Notes under the pieces: model-generated
What the model saw: only the letters and a program-made list of their open reading frames with translations
The model's database searches: none
What the model was told of the DNA's origin: nothing
Part shown: positions 26,788 through 34,467 of the stretch, piece by piece
Position numbering within the stretch: position 1 is the stretch's first letter
Layout of the letters: the number at the start of each line of letters is the position of its first letter
Assembly: GCA_965248035.1 (NCBI GenBank)
Contig: OZ252054.1
Coordinates: 1,364,001 to 1,428,000 of the forward strand
Source of the DNA: BJGV01 sp964194745
GTDB lineage: Bacteria; Pseudomonadota; Gammaproteobacteria; Burkholderiales; Nitrosomonadaceae
DNA: 64,000 nt
Reading direction: 5' to 3'
Program-made: the position numbers and the translations under genes

Positions 26788-26901
26788 TTTCGTTCCCTCC
26801 TATCCCATTAAATATGAACAACGACTTTCAAAACCTTCGCGTCGACAATAACTCCTGGTGATCTAGTGCCTTAACTTTTTTCGCCGACTATCAACCCGCT
26901 C

Positions 26902-26931
26902 AGGTTAGCTGACAAAAGTGCTTCAAGTCAA
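26902..26931 (-). promoter_or_regulatory. Candidate amoC promoter
   Basis: On the minus strand TTGACT (26926-26931) and TAACCT (26902-26907) are separated by 18 bp, about 115 bp upstream of the amoC ATG. The match to a sigma-70 promoter is moderate. It lies between the transposon 2 boundary and amoC, so the insertion appears to have left it intact. Confidence 0.4.
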
Positions 26932-27060
26932 GCAATTTGTTATGCCACTATGCTAAAACTGAACTAATGTGGATATGACCCGCCGTCAAGCTCGCCTTTC
27001 TAGGAAAAACGATCGGCTCAATCTTGTGCAACAAGCTGCAGATGACAATACTCTTTTTAT

Positions 27061-27111
27061 GGGAATTGTATACTTAAATCCGCAGAAATATATTGACATT
27101 CAGGCCTTTTC
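27061..27111 (+). repeat. Left terminal inverted repeat of transposon 2
   Basis: Fifty-one bases starting GGGAATTGTATACTTAAATC, matching the reverse complement of 29762-29812 with one difference (G versus A at base 8). The target copy CTTTTTAT precedes it at 27053-27060. Confidence 0.95.
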
Positions 27112-27121
27112 ATATTATAAT
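27093..27121 (+). promoter_or_regulatory. Consensus sigma-70 promoter in transposon 2
   Basis: TTGACA (27093-27098) and TATAAT (27116-27121) are both perfect and exactly 17 bp apart. The -35 lies inside the inverted repeat and the -10 just beyond its inner edge. The right repeat has the same -35, but CAAACC where the -10 would be, so only the left end drives the operon. Confidence 0.85.
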
Positions 27122-27148
27122 CCGCATATACTAAGCACAACGGTCGAT

Positions 27149-28075
27149 ATGAAAAAGCACGTAGCCAAAACCATAAGCATCATGGAATTGTTAGAAAGAT
27201 TTGATACCGAAGAAAAGGCAGTACATTGGTTTGAAGAAGTTCTTTGGAACCATAAGCGAGTTTGTATGCATTGTAGTTGCGCTGATAGAATCAGCCGGGC
27301 TAAGGCTAAGAATCATACGTATTGGTGCGGGGATTGCCGGAAACATTTTACTGTCAGAAACGGGACGATTATGCAATCATCAAAATTGAGCCTGAGGAAA
27401 TGGGCGGTAGCAATATATTATGTATTGACCGCAAGAAAAGGGATCTCAAGTTTGCAATTATCTAAAGAATTGAGTATGACACAAAAGACGGCATGGCACC
27501 TTGGGCACCGCATCCGTGAGGCTTGCTCACAAGACGGCTCTTTGGTTTCTGGTATCGTTGAGGCAGACGAAACCTACATCGGCGGCAAAGAAACAAACAA
27601 ACACAATGACAAGAAACTAAAGGCTGGTCGTGGTGCGGTAGGCAAGACTGCGGTAATGGGTATGCGTGAGCGGGGCGGGCGGGTACAAGCTATGCCAATT
27701 TCCAAAGCAGACAAGGCTACCTTGCAAGGTAAGATTGTTAGACACGTTAAGGCGGGCTCAACTGTTTACACAGATAATCACAGGGGCTATATTGGTTTAC
27801 AAGGGTTTTACTATCAAAGTGTAAACCATTCAGCAAGAGAGTATGTGAACGGAATGGTGCACACTAATGGTATAGAGAGCGTATGGGCGTTGTTGAAACG
27901 TGGTTACAATGGGGTGTACCATAGCTTCAGTAAAAAGCACCTGGGTCGCTATGTAAATGAAGTTACCTTCAGGCTGAATGAGGGGAATGTGAGCAGGGAT
28001 ACGCAGGACAGAATGAAGAGCTTGTGCAAGAGCATGACTGGCAAGAGACTTCCTTATGCTGAGTTGGTAAAATGA
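27149..28075 (+). CDS. IS1595-family transposase (intact)
   Basis: DDE-type transposase of 308 aa. A zinc ribbon uses C39, C42 (or C44), C60 and C63 in VCMHCSCA and YWCGDCRKHF. Catalytic acids are D140 in GIVEADETYIGG and D209 in TVYTDNHRGY, with the N240/E243 region HTNGIESVWALLKR as the third site. The same frame is open from 26969, but that crosses the transposon boundary at 27061, so the start must lie inside. ATG 27149 is about 28 bp after the -10. ATG 27182 aligns with the start of the transposase in transposon 1 and is also possible; neither has a clear ribosome-binding site. Its stop overlaps the methyltransferase ATG by 4 nt. Confidence 0.9.
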   Translation: MKKHVAKTISIMELLERFDTEEKAVHWFEEVLWNHKRVCMHCSCADRISRAKAKNHTYWCGDCRKHFTVRNGTIMQSSKLSLRKWAVAIYYVLTARKGISSLQLSKELSMTQKTAWHLGHRIREACSQDGSLVSGIVEADETYIGGKETNKHNDKKLKAGRGAVGKTAVMGMRERGGRVQAMPISKADKATLQGKIVRHVKAGSTVYTDNHRGYIGLQGFYYQSVNHSAREYVNGMVHTNGIESVWALLKRGYNGVYHSFSKKHLGRYVNEVTFRLNEGNVSRDTQDRMKSLCKSMTGKRLPYAELVK

Positions 28076-28906
28076 GTGTGGTATTAGGACAGGCGGTGCA
28101 AACAGCCTCGATTTATAAAGGGGATTGCCTAACCCTTATTCCCGAGAAAATACCTGATGACACTATAGATCTGATAATCACCTCACCCCCTTATGCGGAT
28201 CAGCGAAAAGACAATTACAGGGGGGGGGTGTGCAAATGAATATGTTGATTGGATGCTCCCCAGAACGGAGCAATTAAAGAAATGCTTAAAACCCTCAGGG
28301 TCGTTTGTCTTGAATATCAAAGAACGCGCCATTAACGGAGAACGGCATCCTTACGTGATTGAGTTGATCCAGGGGCTTAGGTCTCAGGGCTGGCTTTGGG
28401 TAGAGGAGTATTGCTGGCACAAAAAAAACAGCTACCCGGGTAAATGGCCGAATCGCTTTCGCGACTCATGGGAACGCTTGCTGCATTTTACCAGGCATAA
28501 AAAATTCAAAATGAATCAAGGAGCAGTACGTGTGCCTATGGGAGACTGGAAGGACTCCCGTTTAAGAAGTCTGTCTGATACAGATAAAAGACGTGACGAT
28601 AGCGCTCATGGAAACGGGTTTGGGAAGCGTGTGGCTAATTGGGAAGGCAGGGAGATGGCTTATCCTACAAACGTACTACACATGGCTACTGAGTGCGGCA
28701 ATTCAGGCCACCCGGCATCGTTCCCCGAGGCACTACCTAATTGGTTTATACGGTTATTCATGGACGAAAGAGACACTGTGCTGGACCCGTTCGCGGGGTC
28801 GGGGACAACTATTATTGCTGCACACAAGCTAAACCGAAACTCGGTAGGGATTGACCTTTCCAAAGATTATTGTGCGTTGATGCGTAAAAGACTGAAAGAG
28901 TTGTGA
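28072..28906 (+). pseudogene. Beta-class DNA methyltransferase, out of frame at a G9 tract
   Basis: DNA amino-methyltransferase of about 277 aa after correcting one base. The first frame starts at ATG 28072, shows YKGDCLTLIPEKIPDDTIDLIITSPPY-type features with catalytic SPPY at residues 38-41, and hits TGA soon after nine G residues at 28220-28228. Removing one G joins it to the second frame (NEYVDWMLPRTEQLKKCLKPSGSF...), which ends with the S-adenosylmethionine motif DPFAGSGTTIIAAHKLNRNSVGIDLS. SPPY with this order suggests N4-cytosine methylation, though N6-adenine is possible. An eight-G allele would be functional, so phase variation is conceivable. It overlaps the transposase and the endonuclease by 4 nt each. 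Confidence 0.85.
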
Positions 28907-29631
28907 ACAACCCTGAATGGTGGTGCCAGGCTGAAGCAGAGATAAGTTTACATGTCGCTGATTTTGCAGATAAGATTAAAGGAAAGTTAGATAACCTGAA
29001 TCCTAAAGACTTAGTTACAAGAAAGAATCCATACCTTTTTTGTTTGAGAGCGATTAATGATGAGGAGAGCTTTTCAACAGCTATCCTTGAGGCCTACTTG
29101 TCGTCTAGCGAAGAAACCATGTTTGGTACGTTAGCAGAGCAGTGCGCGGTAGTGATATGCCGATTTGGTAAAGGTGGCATGAAGTCCACGGCAGAGGGCA
29201 TTGATATTGAGTATGTTGAAGGTCGGATAAGAACCATCATTCAGGTAAAGTCTGGCAGATACTGGGGGAATTCGTCCCAACGTAAGAAAATGGAAGACTA
29301 CTTCACCAGAGCTAAACGTATTGTAACTCAGGGCGCGGTTATACCGATAAAGTGCATTGAAGGCGTATGCTATGGACATGCCGGCACAATAAACAAGGGA
29401 AACTACTATACCTATGTAGGATCTGATTTTTGGAAAGAGATTAGCGGATGGGAAGACACCTATCTTGCTATATTATGTATATTTTCAACGCATGCCCAAA
29501 ATGGGCTCACAGAAGCAAAGACAGCCGCCAGGGCAGTAATTAGATCGTTCCTTAGAGAAAACCGGATTTCTTTAGACAATCAAATTAACTGGGCCAACTT
29601 GGTTCAGTATGTGAACGGGAGTAAATTATGA
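28903..29631 (+). CDS. PmeII-like type II restriction endonuclease
   Basis: Predicted DNA endonuclease of 242 aa. I recognise the family by the opening EWWCQAEAEISLHVADFADK, the LSSSEETMFGTLAEQ block, the EGIDIEY-TIIQVKSG core and NSSQRKKMEDYF. D101 and Q114-V-K116 give a D-(x)n-QxK variant of the PD-(D/E)XK metal site. The PmeII family is normally paired with a methyltransferase that protects the same sequence, here the overlapping upstream gene. The start is GTG at 28903, overlapping that gene's TGA by 4 nt. The frame is intact, which is notable because the methyltransferase is out of frame. The recognition site cannot be inferred. Confidence 0.82.
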   Translation: MNNPEWWCQAEAEISLHVADFADKIKGKLDNLNPKDLVTRKNPYLFCLRAINDEESFSTAILEAYLSSSEETMFGTLAEQCAVVICRFGKGGMKSTAEGIDIEYVEGRIRTIIQVKSGRYWGNSSQRKKMEDYFTRAKRIVTQGAVIPIKCIEGVCYGHAGTINKGNYYTYVGSDFWKEISGWEDTYLAILCIFSTHAQNGLTEAKTAARAVIRSFLRENRISLDNQINWANLVQYVNGSKL

Positions 29632-29807
29632 AGCACAGACCAACCGAGAAGGAAGTAAAGGAAATTGCGAAAAGTATTCTTGTCAGAAAGTCAGACAAGC
29701 CCTTAAGAAACTGCAGTGAACATCCTACAAACAAGCAATTAAGGGATGTGTTCAGGTTTGAGAAAAGGCCTGAATGTCAATATATTTCTGCGGATTTAAG
29801 TATATAA
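29628..29807 (+). CDS. Small basic protein at the end of transposon 2 (59 aa)
   Basis: ATG at 29628 overlaps the endonuclease stop by 4 nt and the frame runs 59 codons to TAA at 29805-29807, five bases from the end of the transposon. The last 15 codons lie in the inverted repeat. The product is basic (MKHRPTEKEVKEIAKSILVR...) with no recognised family. The coupled junction suggests translation, but the end of the sequence is constrained by the repeat, so it may be an incidental frame. Confidence 0.4.
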   Translation: MKHRPTEKEVKEIAKSILVRKSDKPLRNCSEHPTNKQLRDVFRFEKRPECQYISADLSI

Positions 29808-29812
29808 TTCCC
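29762..29812 (-). repeat. Right terminal inverted repeat of transposon 2
   Basis: Inverse copy of 27061-27111 with one mismatch, followed by target copy CTTTTTAT at 29813-29820. It also encodes the end of the 59-codon frame. Confidence 0.95.
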
Positions 29813-29925
29813 CTTTTTATCTTTGACCCCAAAATGAAATGGTTCCTTTCCCCTTCAATGTGTCGCGCTCCTCTGTACTCAAATCGAGCGAAAGGTCACG
29901 AGGAAAACCAGCACAGAAGCTGCTT

Positions 29926-30765
29926 TCACAGTCGGGACAATACCTCGTCTAGTTGCTCTAGATTACTGTAATGAATCACTACATTCCCCGAGTTTTTCTT
30001 CCCGGGTTTGATGGTTACTTGTGCACCCAGTTTAGCTGAAACCTCTTCTTGCAAACGAAGCAAGTCGCGGTCGCGCTTGGGGTATTTTTTCACCGGCGGG
30101 TGCTCGATCCGATGCACTAACATTTCGGTTTCACGCACGGACAACTGTTTGTGTACTACCAAATTTGCGGCTTCACTTTGCTTGGCCAAAGGAAGCGCAA
30201 GTAAGGCACGGCCATGACCCATATCGATCTTCCCTTGCATCATCAATTTTTGTACTGCCGCTGGTAGAGCGAGCAAGCGCAATAAGTTGGAGATGGCGCT
30301 ACGCGAACTACCCACTGCTTGGCCCGCTGCTTGATGGGTCATACCATATTCTTTAATAAGCCGCTGCACTCCCAAGGCCTCTTCCAATGGATTTAAATCC
30401 TCTCGCTGGATATTCTCGATCAGCGACATGGCTAGCGCAGCTTCATCCGCCACTTCGCGGATCAGCGCAGGCACCTCCAAAAGCCCAGCCATTTGTGCCG
30501 CACGCCAGCGCCGCTCACCTGCAATGATTTCGTAACGACCGTCAGAAACTTGTCGCACCAGCACCGGCTGCATCACACCACGCGCCTTGATAGATTCAGC
30601 AAGCTCGGCTAAAGCTGCTTTATCCATACTGGTGCGTGGCTGGTATTTTCCTGGTTGCAAAAAGGATGTCTTCAGATTCAGCAACGCCTCTCCAGCGGCG
30701 CTATTATCGTCGCTCCCCGCTAATAACGCGTCTAGTCCTCTTCCCAGCCCCTTCAATTTCGCCAT
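29926..30765 (-). CDS. parB: Chromosome-partitioning protein ParB
   Basis: Site-specific DNA-binding CTPase of 279 aa. The N-terminal ParA-interacting segment is MAKLKGLGRGLDALLAG. The ParB/Srx box includes ALAELAESIKARGVMQPVLVR and EIIAGERRWRAAQMAG, and the helix-turn-helix region GMTHQAAGQAVGSSRSAISNLLRLLALP follows. It binds the parS sites at 34341-34393 a few kilobases upstream in the same operon region. The gene follows parA with a 63-bp spacer, reading on the minus strand. Transposon 2 ends 106 bp beyond its stop codon. Confidence 0.96.
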   Translation of the reverse strand: MAKLKGLGRGLDALLAGSDDNSAAGEALLNLKTSFLQPGKYQPRTSMDKAALAELAESIKARGVMQPVLVRQVSDGRYEIIAGERRWRAAQMAGLLEVPALIREVADEAALAMSLIENIQREDLNPLEEALGVQRLIKEYGMTHQAAGQAVGSSRSAISNLLRLLALPAAVQKLMMQGKIDMGHGRALLALPLAKQSEAANLVVHKQLSVRETEMLVHRIEHPPVKKYPKRDRDLLRLQEEVSAKLGAQVTIKPGKKNSGNVVIHYSNLEQLDEVLSRL

Positions 30766-30828
30766 CTTTTTCCTCGCTTATCTCTTATACGTTGTGGCTA
30801 TGAATTTGGTCTGCCCCCGAACCTGTTC

Positions 30829-31611
30829 TCAAATAGACACCACCTTGGCGGAATACCTGCTGAGGATCTCTCCCGCCAATGCGAGATAAGCTTGTGTGCC
30901 TTTCGATAATTTGTCGTGATACAACCCCGGCTTACCATAGCTCGGGGCCTCTGCCAACCGCACATTGCGCGGAATCACTGTGCGGTAAACCTTGCTACCA
31001 AAATGATCCCTCAGTTGATCCGACACCTGCTGCGTCAAGGTGCTTCGCGGGTCAAACATTGTGCGCAACAGGCCCTCGATCTCCAGCACCGGGTTTAGAT
31101 TGGCACGCACCCTTTTTATGGTATTTACTAAGTCGCTAAGTCCCTCTAGCGCGTAGTATTCACATTGCATCGGGATCATCACAGCATGCGCTGCACACAG
31201 GCCATTGAGCGTAAGCAAATTGAGCGCTGGCGGGCAATCAATAAGGATGAAATCATATTCGCTTTTTACTTTTTCCAGGGACTCTCTCAAGCGCACTTCG
31301 CGCCTAGGCAGGCCTACCATTTCTATCTCAGCACCAGCCAAATCACGATTAGCAGGAATCAGGTCATACTTACCACTAGTCAAGGTAATACGAATATCCA
31401 CGATGCGATGGTCGGTCACCAATACATGGTAAACCGTGCGCTGCAGCTTGCGCTTGTCCACACCGCTGCCCATGGTAGCGTTACCCTGCGGATCCAGATC
31501 AATCAACAACACGCTACGCTTTGCAGCTACAAGGCTCGCGGCTAGATTTACGCTTGTGGTAGTTTTTCCTACTCCGCCTTTCTGGTTTGTTATCGCCAAA
31601 ATTTTTGCCAC
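30829..31611 (-). CDS. parA: Chromosome-partitioning ATPase ParA (Soj)
   Basis: Deviant Walker ATPase of 260 aa that moves ParB-parS complexes. The P-loop is NQKGGVGKTTTSVNLAASL, Walker A' reads VLLIDLDPQGNATMGSG and Walker B is ILIDCPPALNLLTLN. The GTG at 31611 was chosen as start because MAKILAITNQKGG is the family opening and GGGAGAGGGTGGA lies directly upstream. The frame continues to a TTG at 31677, which would add an atypical leader beginning right after rsmG. It lies in the conserved mnmG-rsmG-parA-parB order. Confidence 0.96.
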   Translation of the reverse strand: MAKILAITNQKGGVGKTTTSVNLAASLVAAKRSVLLIDLDPQGNATMGSGVDKRKLQRTVYHVLVTDHRIVDIRITLTSGKYDLIPANRDLAGAEIEMVGLPRREVRLRESLEKVKSEYDFILIDCPPALNLLTLNGLCAAHAVMIPMQCEYYALEGLSDLVNTIKRVRANLNPVLEIEGLLRTMFDPRSTLTQQVSDQLRDHFGSKVYRTVIPRNVRLAEAPSYGKPGLYHDKLSKGTQAYLALAGEILSRYSAKVVSI

Positions 31612-31677
31612 TCCACCCTCTCCCAAATCAGTGCTGCCATAAACGAAAAAATTCATCTCATAGAAATGCCGCAACAA

Positions 31678-32310
31678 CTATACTCGTTTAATGATTACCA
31701 AATGTCGTTTCGCTTCAAGACCCGGAACTATAACGGGAAACACTTTGTCAATGGCAAACTGTGCCGGAAATTGCGCTAGATCTTCTTGAGGATAAGCACC
31801 CTTCATCGCCACTATCTTGCCCCCTCCATTACCCTCTCTACAAAGATGCCCCGACAGTTTGACAAAAACAACCAAGCTTGAAAAAGCGCGAGAGATCACT
31901 GTGTCGAATTTTTTAGTCGGCTGAAAATTCTCGACCCGTTCTGCGACTACCTCAACATTTTTTAGTCCTAATTCGATACGAGCCTGCTGCAAAAATACGG
32001 CTTTTTTGTGATTACTCTCAAACAGCACCACATGCCAATCAGGCCGCACTAAGGCCAAAGGAATCCCCGGCAAACCCGCGCCACTACCTACGTCAGCTAC
32101 ATGGGGCCCAACCATGTGTGGTAAGACAACTAAGCTGTCAAACAAGTGCTGCGACAACATGGCTTCCGGTTGACGTACTGCCGTCAGGTTATACACTTGG
32201 CTCCACTTTTTAACTAGCGTCAAATATTGCAACAAACGAGCCGGGGTTTCATGTGGAAGTGCAACCCCTAAAGCCGCAATTCCGTCAGCCAGCTGAGTTG
32301 CCAGATTCAT
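31678..32310 (-). CDS. rsmG: 16S rRNA (guanine-527-N7)-methyltransferase RsmG
   Basis: S-adenosylmethionine-dependent enzyme that methylates G527 of 16S rRNA, 210 aa. It has the RsmG N-terminal segment LVKKWSQVYNLTAVRQPEAMLSQHLFDSL and the cofactor loop VADVGSGAGLPGIPLAL. Family members carry a conserved ESNHKKAVFLQQ segment after strand 2 and SRAFSSL later; both are visible. It overlaps the mnmG end by 26 nt, the usual arrangement in which gidA and gidB are paired. Confidence 0.95.
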   Translation of the reverse strand: MNLATQLADGIAALGVALPHETPARLLQYLTLVKKWSQVYNLTAVRQPEAMLSQHLFDSLVVLPHMVGPHVADVGSGAGLPGIPLALVRPDWHVVLFESNHKKAVFLQQARIELGLKNVEVVAERVENFQPTKKFDTVISRAFSSLVVFVKLSGHLCREGNGGGKIVAMKGAYPQEDLAQFPAQFAIDKVFPVIVPGLEAKRHLVIIKRV

Positions 32311-34228
32311 GCACTTTTCTTTTTTTCTGTTCTATAAAGCCCCGCTTTAGGTGTACCAGCAACAACGAAATCGCTGCTGGTGTAATACCAGAAATCCGTG
32401 TCGCTTGACCTACTGTTTCAGGTTTGTGTTGGTTCAGTTTTTGTTGCGCCTCGTGGGAAAGACCACGCACGGTTTGGTAATCCAAATTTTGCGGCAAACA
32501 CATTTCTTCATAGCATGCATTGCGCGCCACTTCAACTTTCTGGCGCTCGATGTAACCATGGTATTTGGCCTGGATTTCAACCTGCTCTGAAACCATTGCA
32601 TCTACGACGGCCCCACCAACCCCTGGTAGCGACATCAGACCCGCATAAGTCACATCAGGGCGGCGCAACAGTTCGTGAAGAGAGGATTCGCGCTCGATGG
32701 GTTTACCCAGCACCCGCAACACATCTGATTCGGGCATAGAATTTGAACCCTCTTTTGGACCAAGAAAAATTGTTTTCAATCTATCCTGCTCGCAGATAAT
32801 GGCTCCTCGCTTGGCTTCAAACACGGACCAACGCGCATCATCAACCACGCCCAGCTCGCGCCCGATTTCAGTCAAGCGCAAATCAGCATTATCTTCACGT
32901 AACTGCAAACGATATTCAGCGCGACTAGTGAACATACGATAAGGCTCGGTCACGCCACGCGTAATAAGATCATCTACTAGCACGCCAAGATATGCTTCAT
33001 CGCGTCGTGGGCACCATGCGCTCTGTCCCTGTGTTTTGAGCCCGGCATTGATACCAGCCAATAAGCCTTGTGCAGCTGCCTCTTCGTAACCAGTAGTGCC
33101 GTTGATTTGTCCGGCAAAGAACAGCCCCTCGATGGCTTTAGTTTCAAGTGATTTTTTAAGTCCTCGTGGATCAAAATAATCATATTCGATCGCGTAGCCA
33201 GGACAAGTAATATGTGCTTTTTTCAGCCCCTCGATAGAGCGTACGAGATCAACTTGCATGTCAAACGGCAAGCTTGTAGATATGCCATTGGGATATATCA
33301 CGTGGGTGTTGAGTCCTTCCGGCTCGAGAAAAACCTGGTGTGATTCTTTCGCAGAAAACCGTACCACCTTATCCTCGATGGAGGGACAATAACGCGGGCC
33401 GACGCCTTCTATCGTGCCCACAAATAGTGGCGAGCGATCTAAGCCGCCACGAATGATGTCATGCGTACGCTCATTGGTGTGGGTGATCCAACACGACAAT
33501 TGTCGGGGATGCTGCGCAGCTCTTCCTAGAAACGAAAAGACCGGGACAGGATTGTCTCCAGGCTGCTCCAGTATCGCCGAATAATCTATGCTACGACCAT
33601 CTATGCGCGGAGGCGTCCCTGTTTTTAATCTTCCCACGGACAGGCTCATTTCCCGCAAACGATGGGCAAGAGTAACTGACGACGGATCCCCCGCACGGCC
33701 AGCCTGAAAACTACTTAGCCCAACATGAGCAAGACCAGCGAGAAAAGTCCCCGCAGTTAGCACCACGGCACGGGCAGAAAATTTTATCCCCAGTTGAGTA
33801 ACGACTCCTGTAACTCGGTCGCCCTCTAGAGTGAAATCATGCACCGCTTGTTGAAACAACCTAAGGTTAGGCTGGTTTTCCAAACGACGGCGGATCGCTT
33901 GGCGATAAAGTATTCTGTCAGCTTGTGCGCGGGTTGCGCGCACCGCAACCCCCTTGCTGGCATTCAGAATGCGAAACTGGATGCCTGCCTCATCCGCAGC
34001 AGCGGCCATAACGCCGCCAAGCGCATCCACTTCTTTAACTAAATGTCCCTTACCAATGCCCCCCACGGAGGGATTGCATGACATTTGCCCCAACGTTTCG
34101 ATATTATGTGAAAGTAGCAGGGTTTTCCTTCCCATGCGCGCAGCAGCAAGCGCGGCCTCGGTGCCTGCATGTCCGCCCCCTACTATGATCACATCAAATT
34201 TTTCAGAAAAAGCCACCAGAGCCGCCAC
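32285..34228 (-). CDS. mnmG: tRNA uridine-5-carboxymethylaminomethyl modification enzyme MnmG (GidA)
   Basis: FAD-dependent subunit of the MnmE-MnmG complex that modifies the wobble uridine of tRNA, 647 aa. The FAD-binding motif VIIVGGGHAGTEAALAAARMG is near the N-terminus. Further conserved blocks are NPSVGGIGKGHLVKEVDALGG, GRSIDYSAI, CPSIEDKVVRF, GLFFAGQINGTTGYEEAAAQG and TSRAEYRLQLREDNADLRL. The C-terminal helical part that contacts MnmE ends in the VSGITPAAISLLLVHLKR-type segment. The start is GTG at 34228 with AAAGGTGG-type bases around it. Its partner gene mnmE lies upstream beyond the parS sites. Confidence 0.96.
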   Translation of the reverse strand: MAALVAFSEKFDVIIVGGGHAGTEAALAAARMGRKTLLLSHNIETLGQMSCNPSVGGIGKGHLVKEVDALGGVMAAAADEAGIQFRILNASKGVAVRATRAQADRILYRQAIRRRLENQPNLRLFQQAVHDFTLEGDRVTGVVTQLGIKFSARAVVLTAGTFLAGLAHVGLSSFQAGRAGDPSSVTLAHRLREMSLSVGRLKTGTPPRIDGRSIDYSAILEQPGDNPVPVFSFLGRAAQHPRQLSCWITHTNERTHDIIRGGLDRSPLFVGTIEGVGPRYCPSIEDKVVRFSAKESHQVFLEPEGLNTHVIYPNGISTSLPFDMQVDLVRSIEGLKKAHITCPGYAIEYDYFDPRGLKKSLETKAIEGLFFAGQINGTTGYEEAAAQGLLAGINAGLKTQGQSAWCPRRDEAYLGVLVDDLITRGVTEPYRMFTSRAEYRLQLREDNADLRLTEIGRELGVVDDARWSVFEAKRGAIICEQDRLKTIFLGPKEGSNSMPESDVLRVLGKPIERESSLHELLRRPDVTYAGLMSLPGVGGAVVDAMVSEQVEIQAKYHGYIERQKVEVARNACYEEMCLPQNLDYQTVRGLSHEAQQKLNQHKPETVGQATRISGITPAAISLLLVHLKRGFIEQKKRKVHESGNSAG

Positions 34229-34340
34229 CTTTTAAGCTCTATTAATAGAATGTATTCTACGGCAAACCAGTCAAAAATGTTAGCACGAACGGCCTGACCC
34301 TCTGCAACAAACAAGGTTGGCGCTTTTGTAATCTAGAGAA

Positions 34341-34356
34341 TGTTTCACGTGAAACA
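34341..34356 (+). promoter_or_regulatory. parS centromere site 1
   Basis: A perfect 16-bp palindrome TGTTTCACGTGAAACA, the universal ParB-binding sequence. It sits in the mnmG-mnmE spacer. Confidence 0.97.
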
Positions 34357-34377
34357 CCCTCCTTGGAGGTTTGAGAA

Positions 34378-34393
34378 TGTTTCACGTGAAACA
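34378..34393 (+). promoter_or_regulatory. parS centromere site 2
   Basis: A second perfect copy of TGTTTCACGTGAAACA, 37 bp from the first. Both are preceded by GAGAA and followed by CACCC, so the flanks are partly duplicated too. Confidence 0.97.
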
Positions 34394-34467
34394 CCCCCAG
34401 GGGAGATATCCAGCCCAACAAGTGTAATTTCTGAAAAAACGTGATCAAGGGGTTAGCAGGGAGTAAA

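Larger units (their letters stand above)
27061..29812 (+). mobile_element. IS1595-family transposon 2 carrying a restriction-modification cassette
   Basis: A 2752-bp element with long terminal inverted repeats (27061-27111 and 29762-29812, 51 bp, one mismatch). Perfect 8-bp direct repeats CTTTTTAT lie directly outside at 27053-27060 and 29813-29820. It holds, in order on the plus strand, a consensus promoter, an intact IS1595-type transposase, a beta-class DNA methyltransferase with a one-base frameshift, a PmeII-like restriction endonuclease and a 59-codon frame. Each junction overlaps by 4 nt, a single coupled operon. The repeats and target size fit IS1595-family transposition of the whole cassette. 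The perfect target repeats, nearly identical ends and intact transposase suggest recent movement. The cargo is unrelated to that of transposon 1. Confidence 0.95.

Noticed and set aside
26969..27148. Upstream extension of the transposase frame
   Set aside because: The open frame crosses the left end of transposon 2 at 27061, so this part belongs to flanking DNA.
29774..29971. 65-codon frame across the right end of transposon 2
   Set aside because: It spans the inverted repeat and the parB end, and has no recognisable product.
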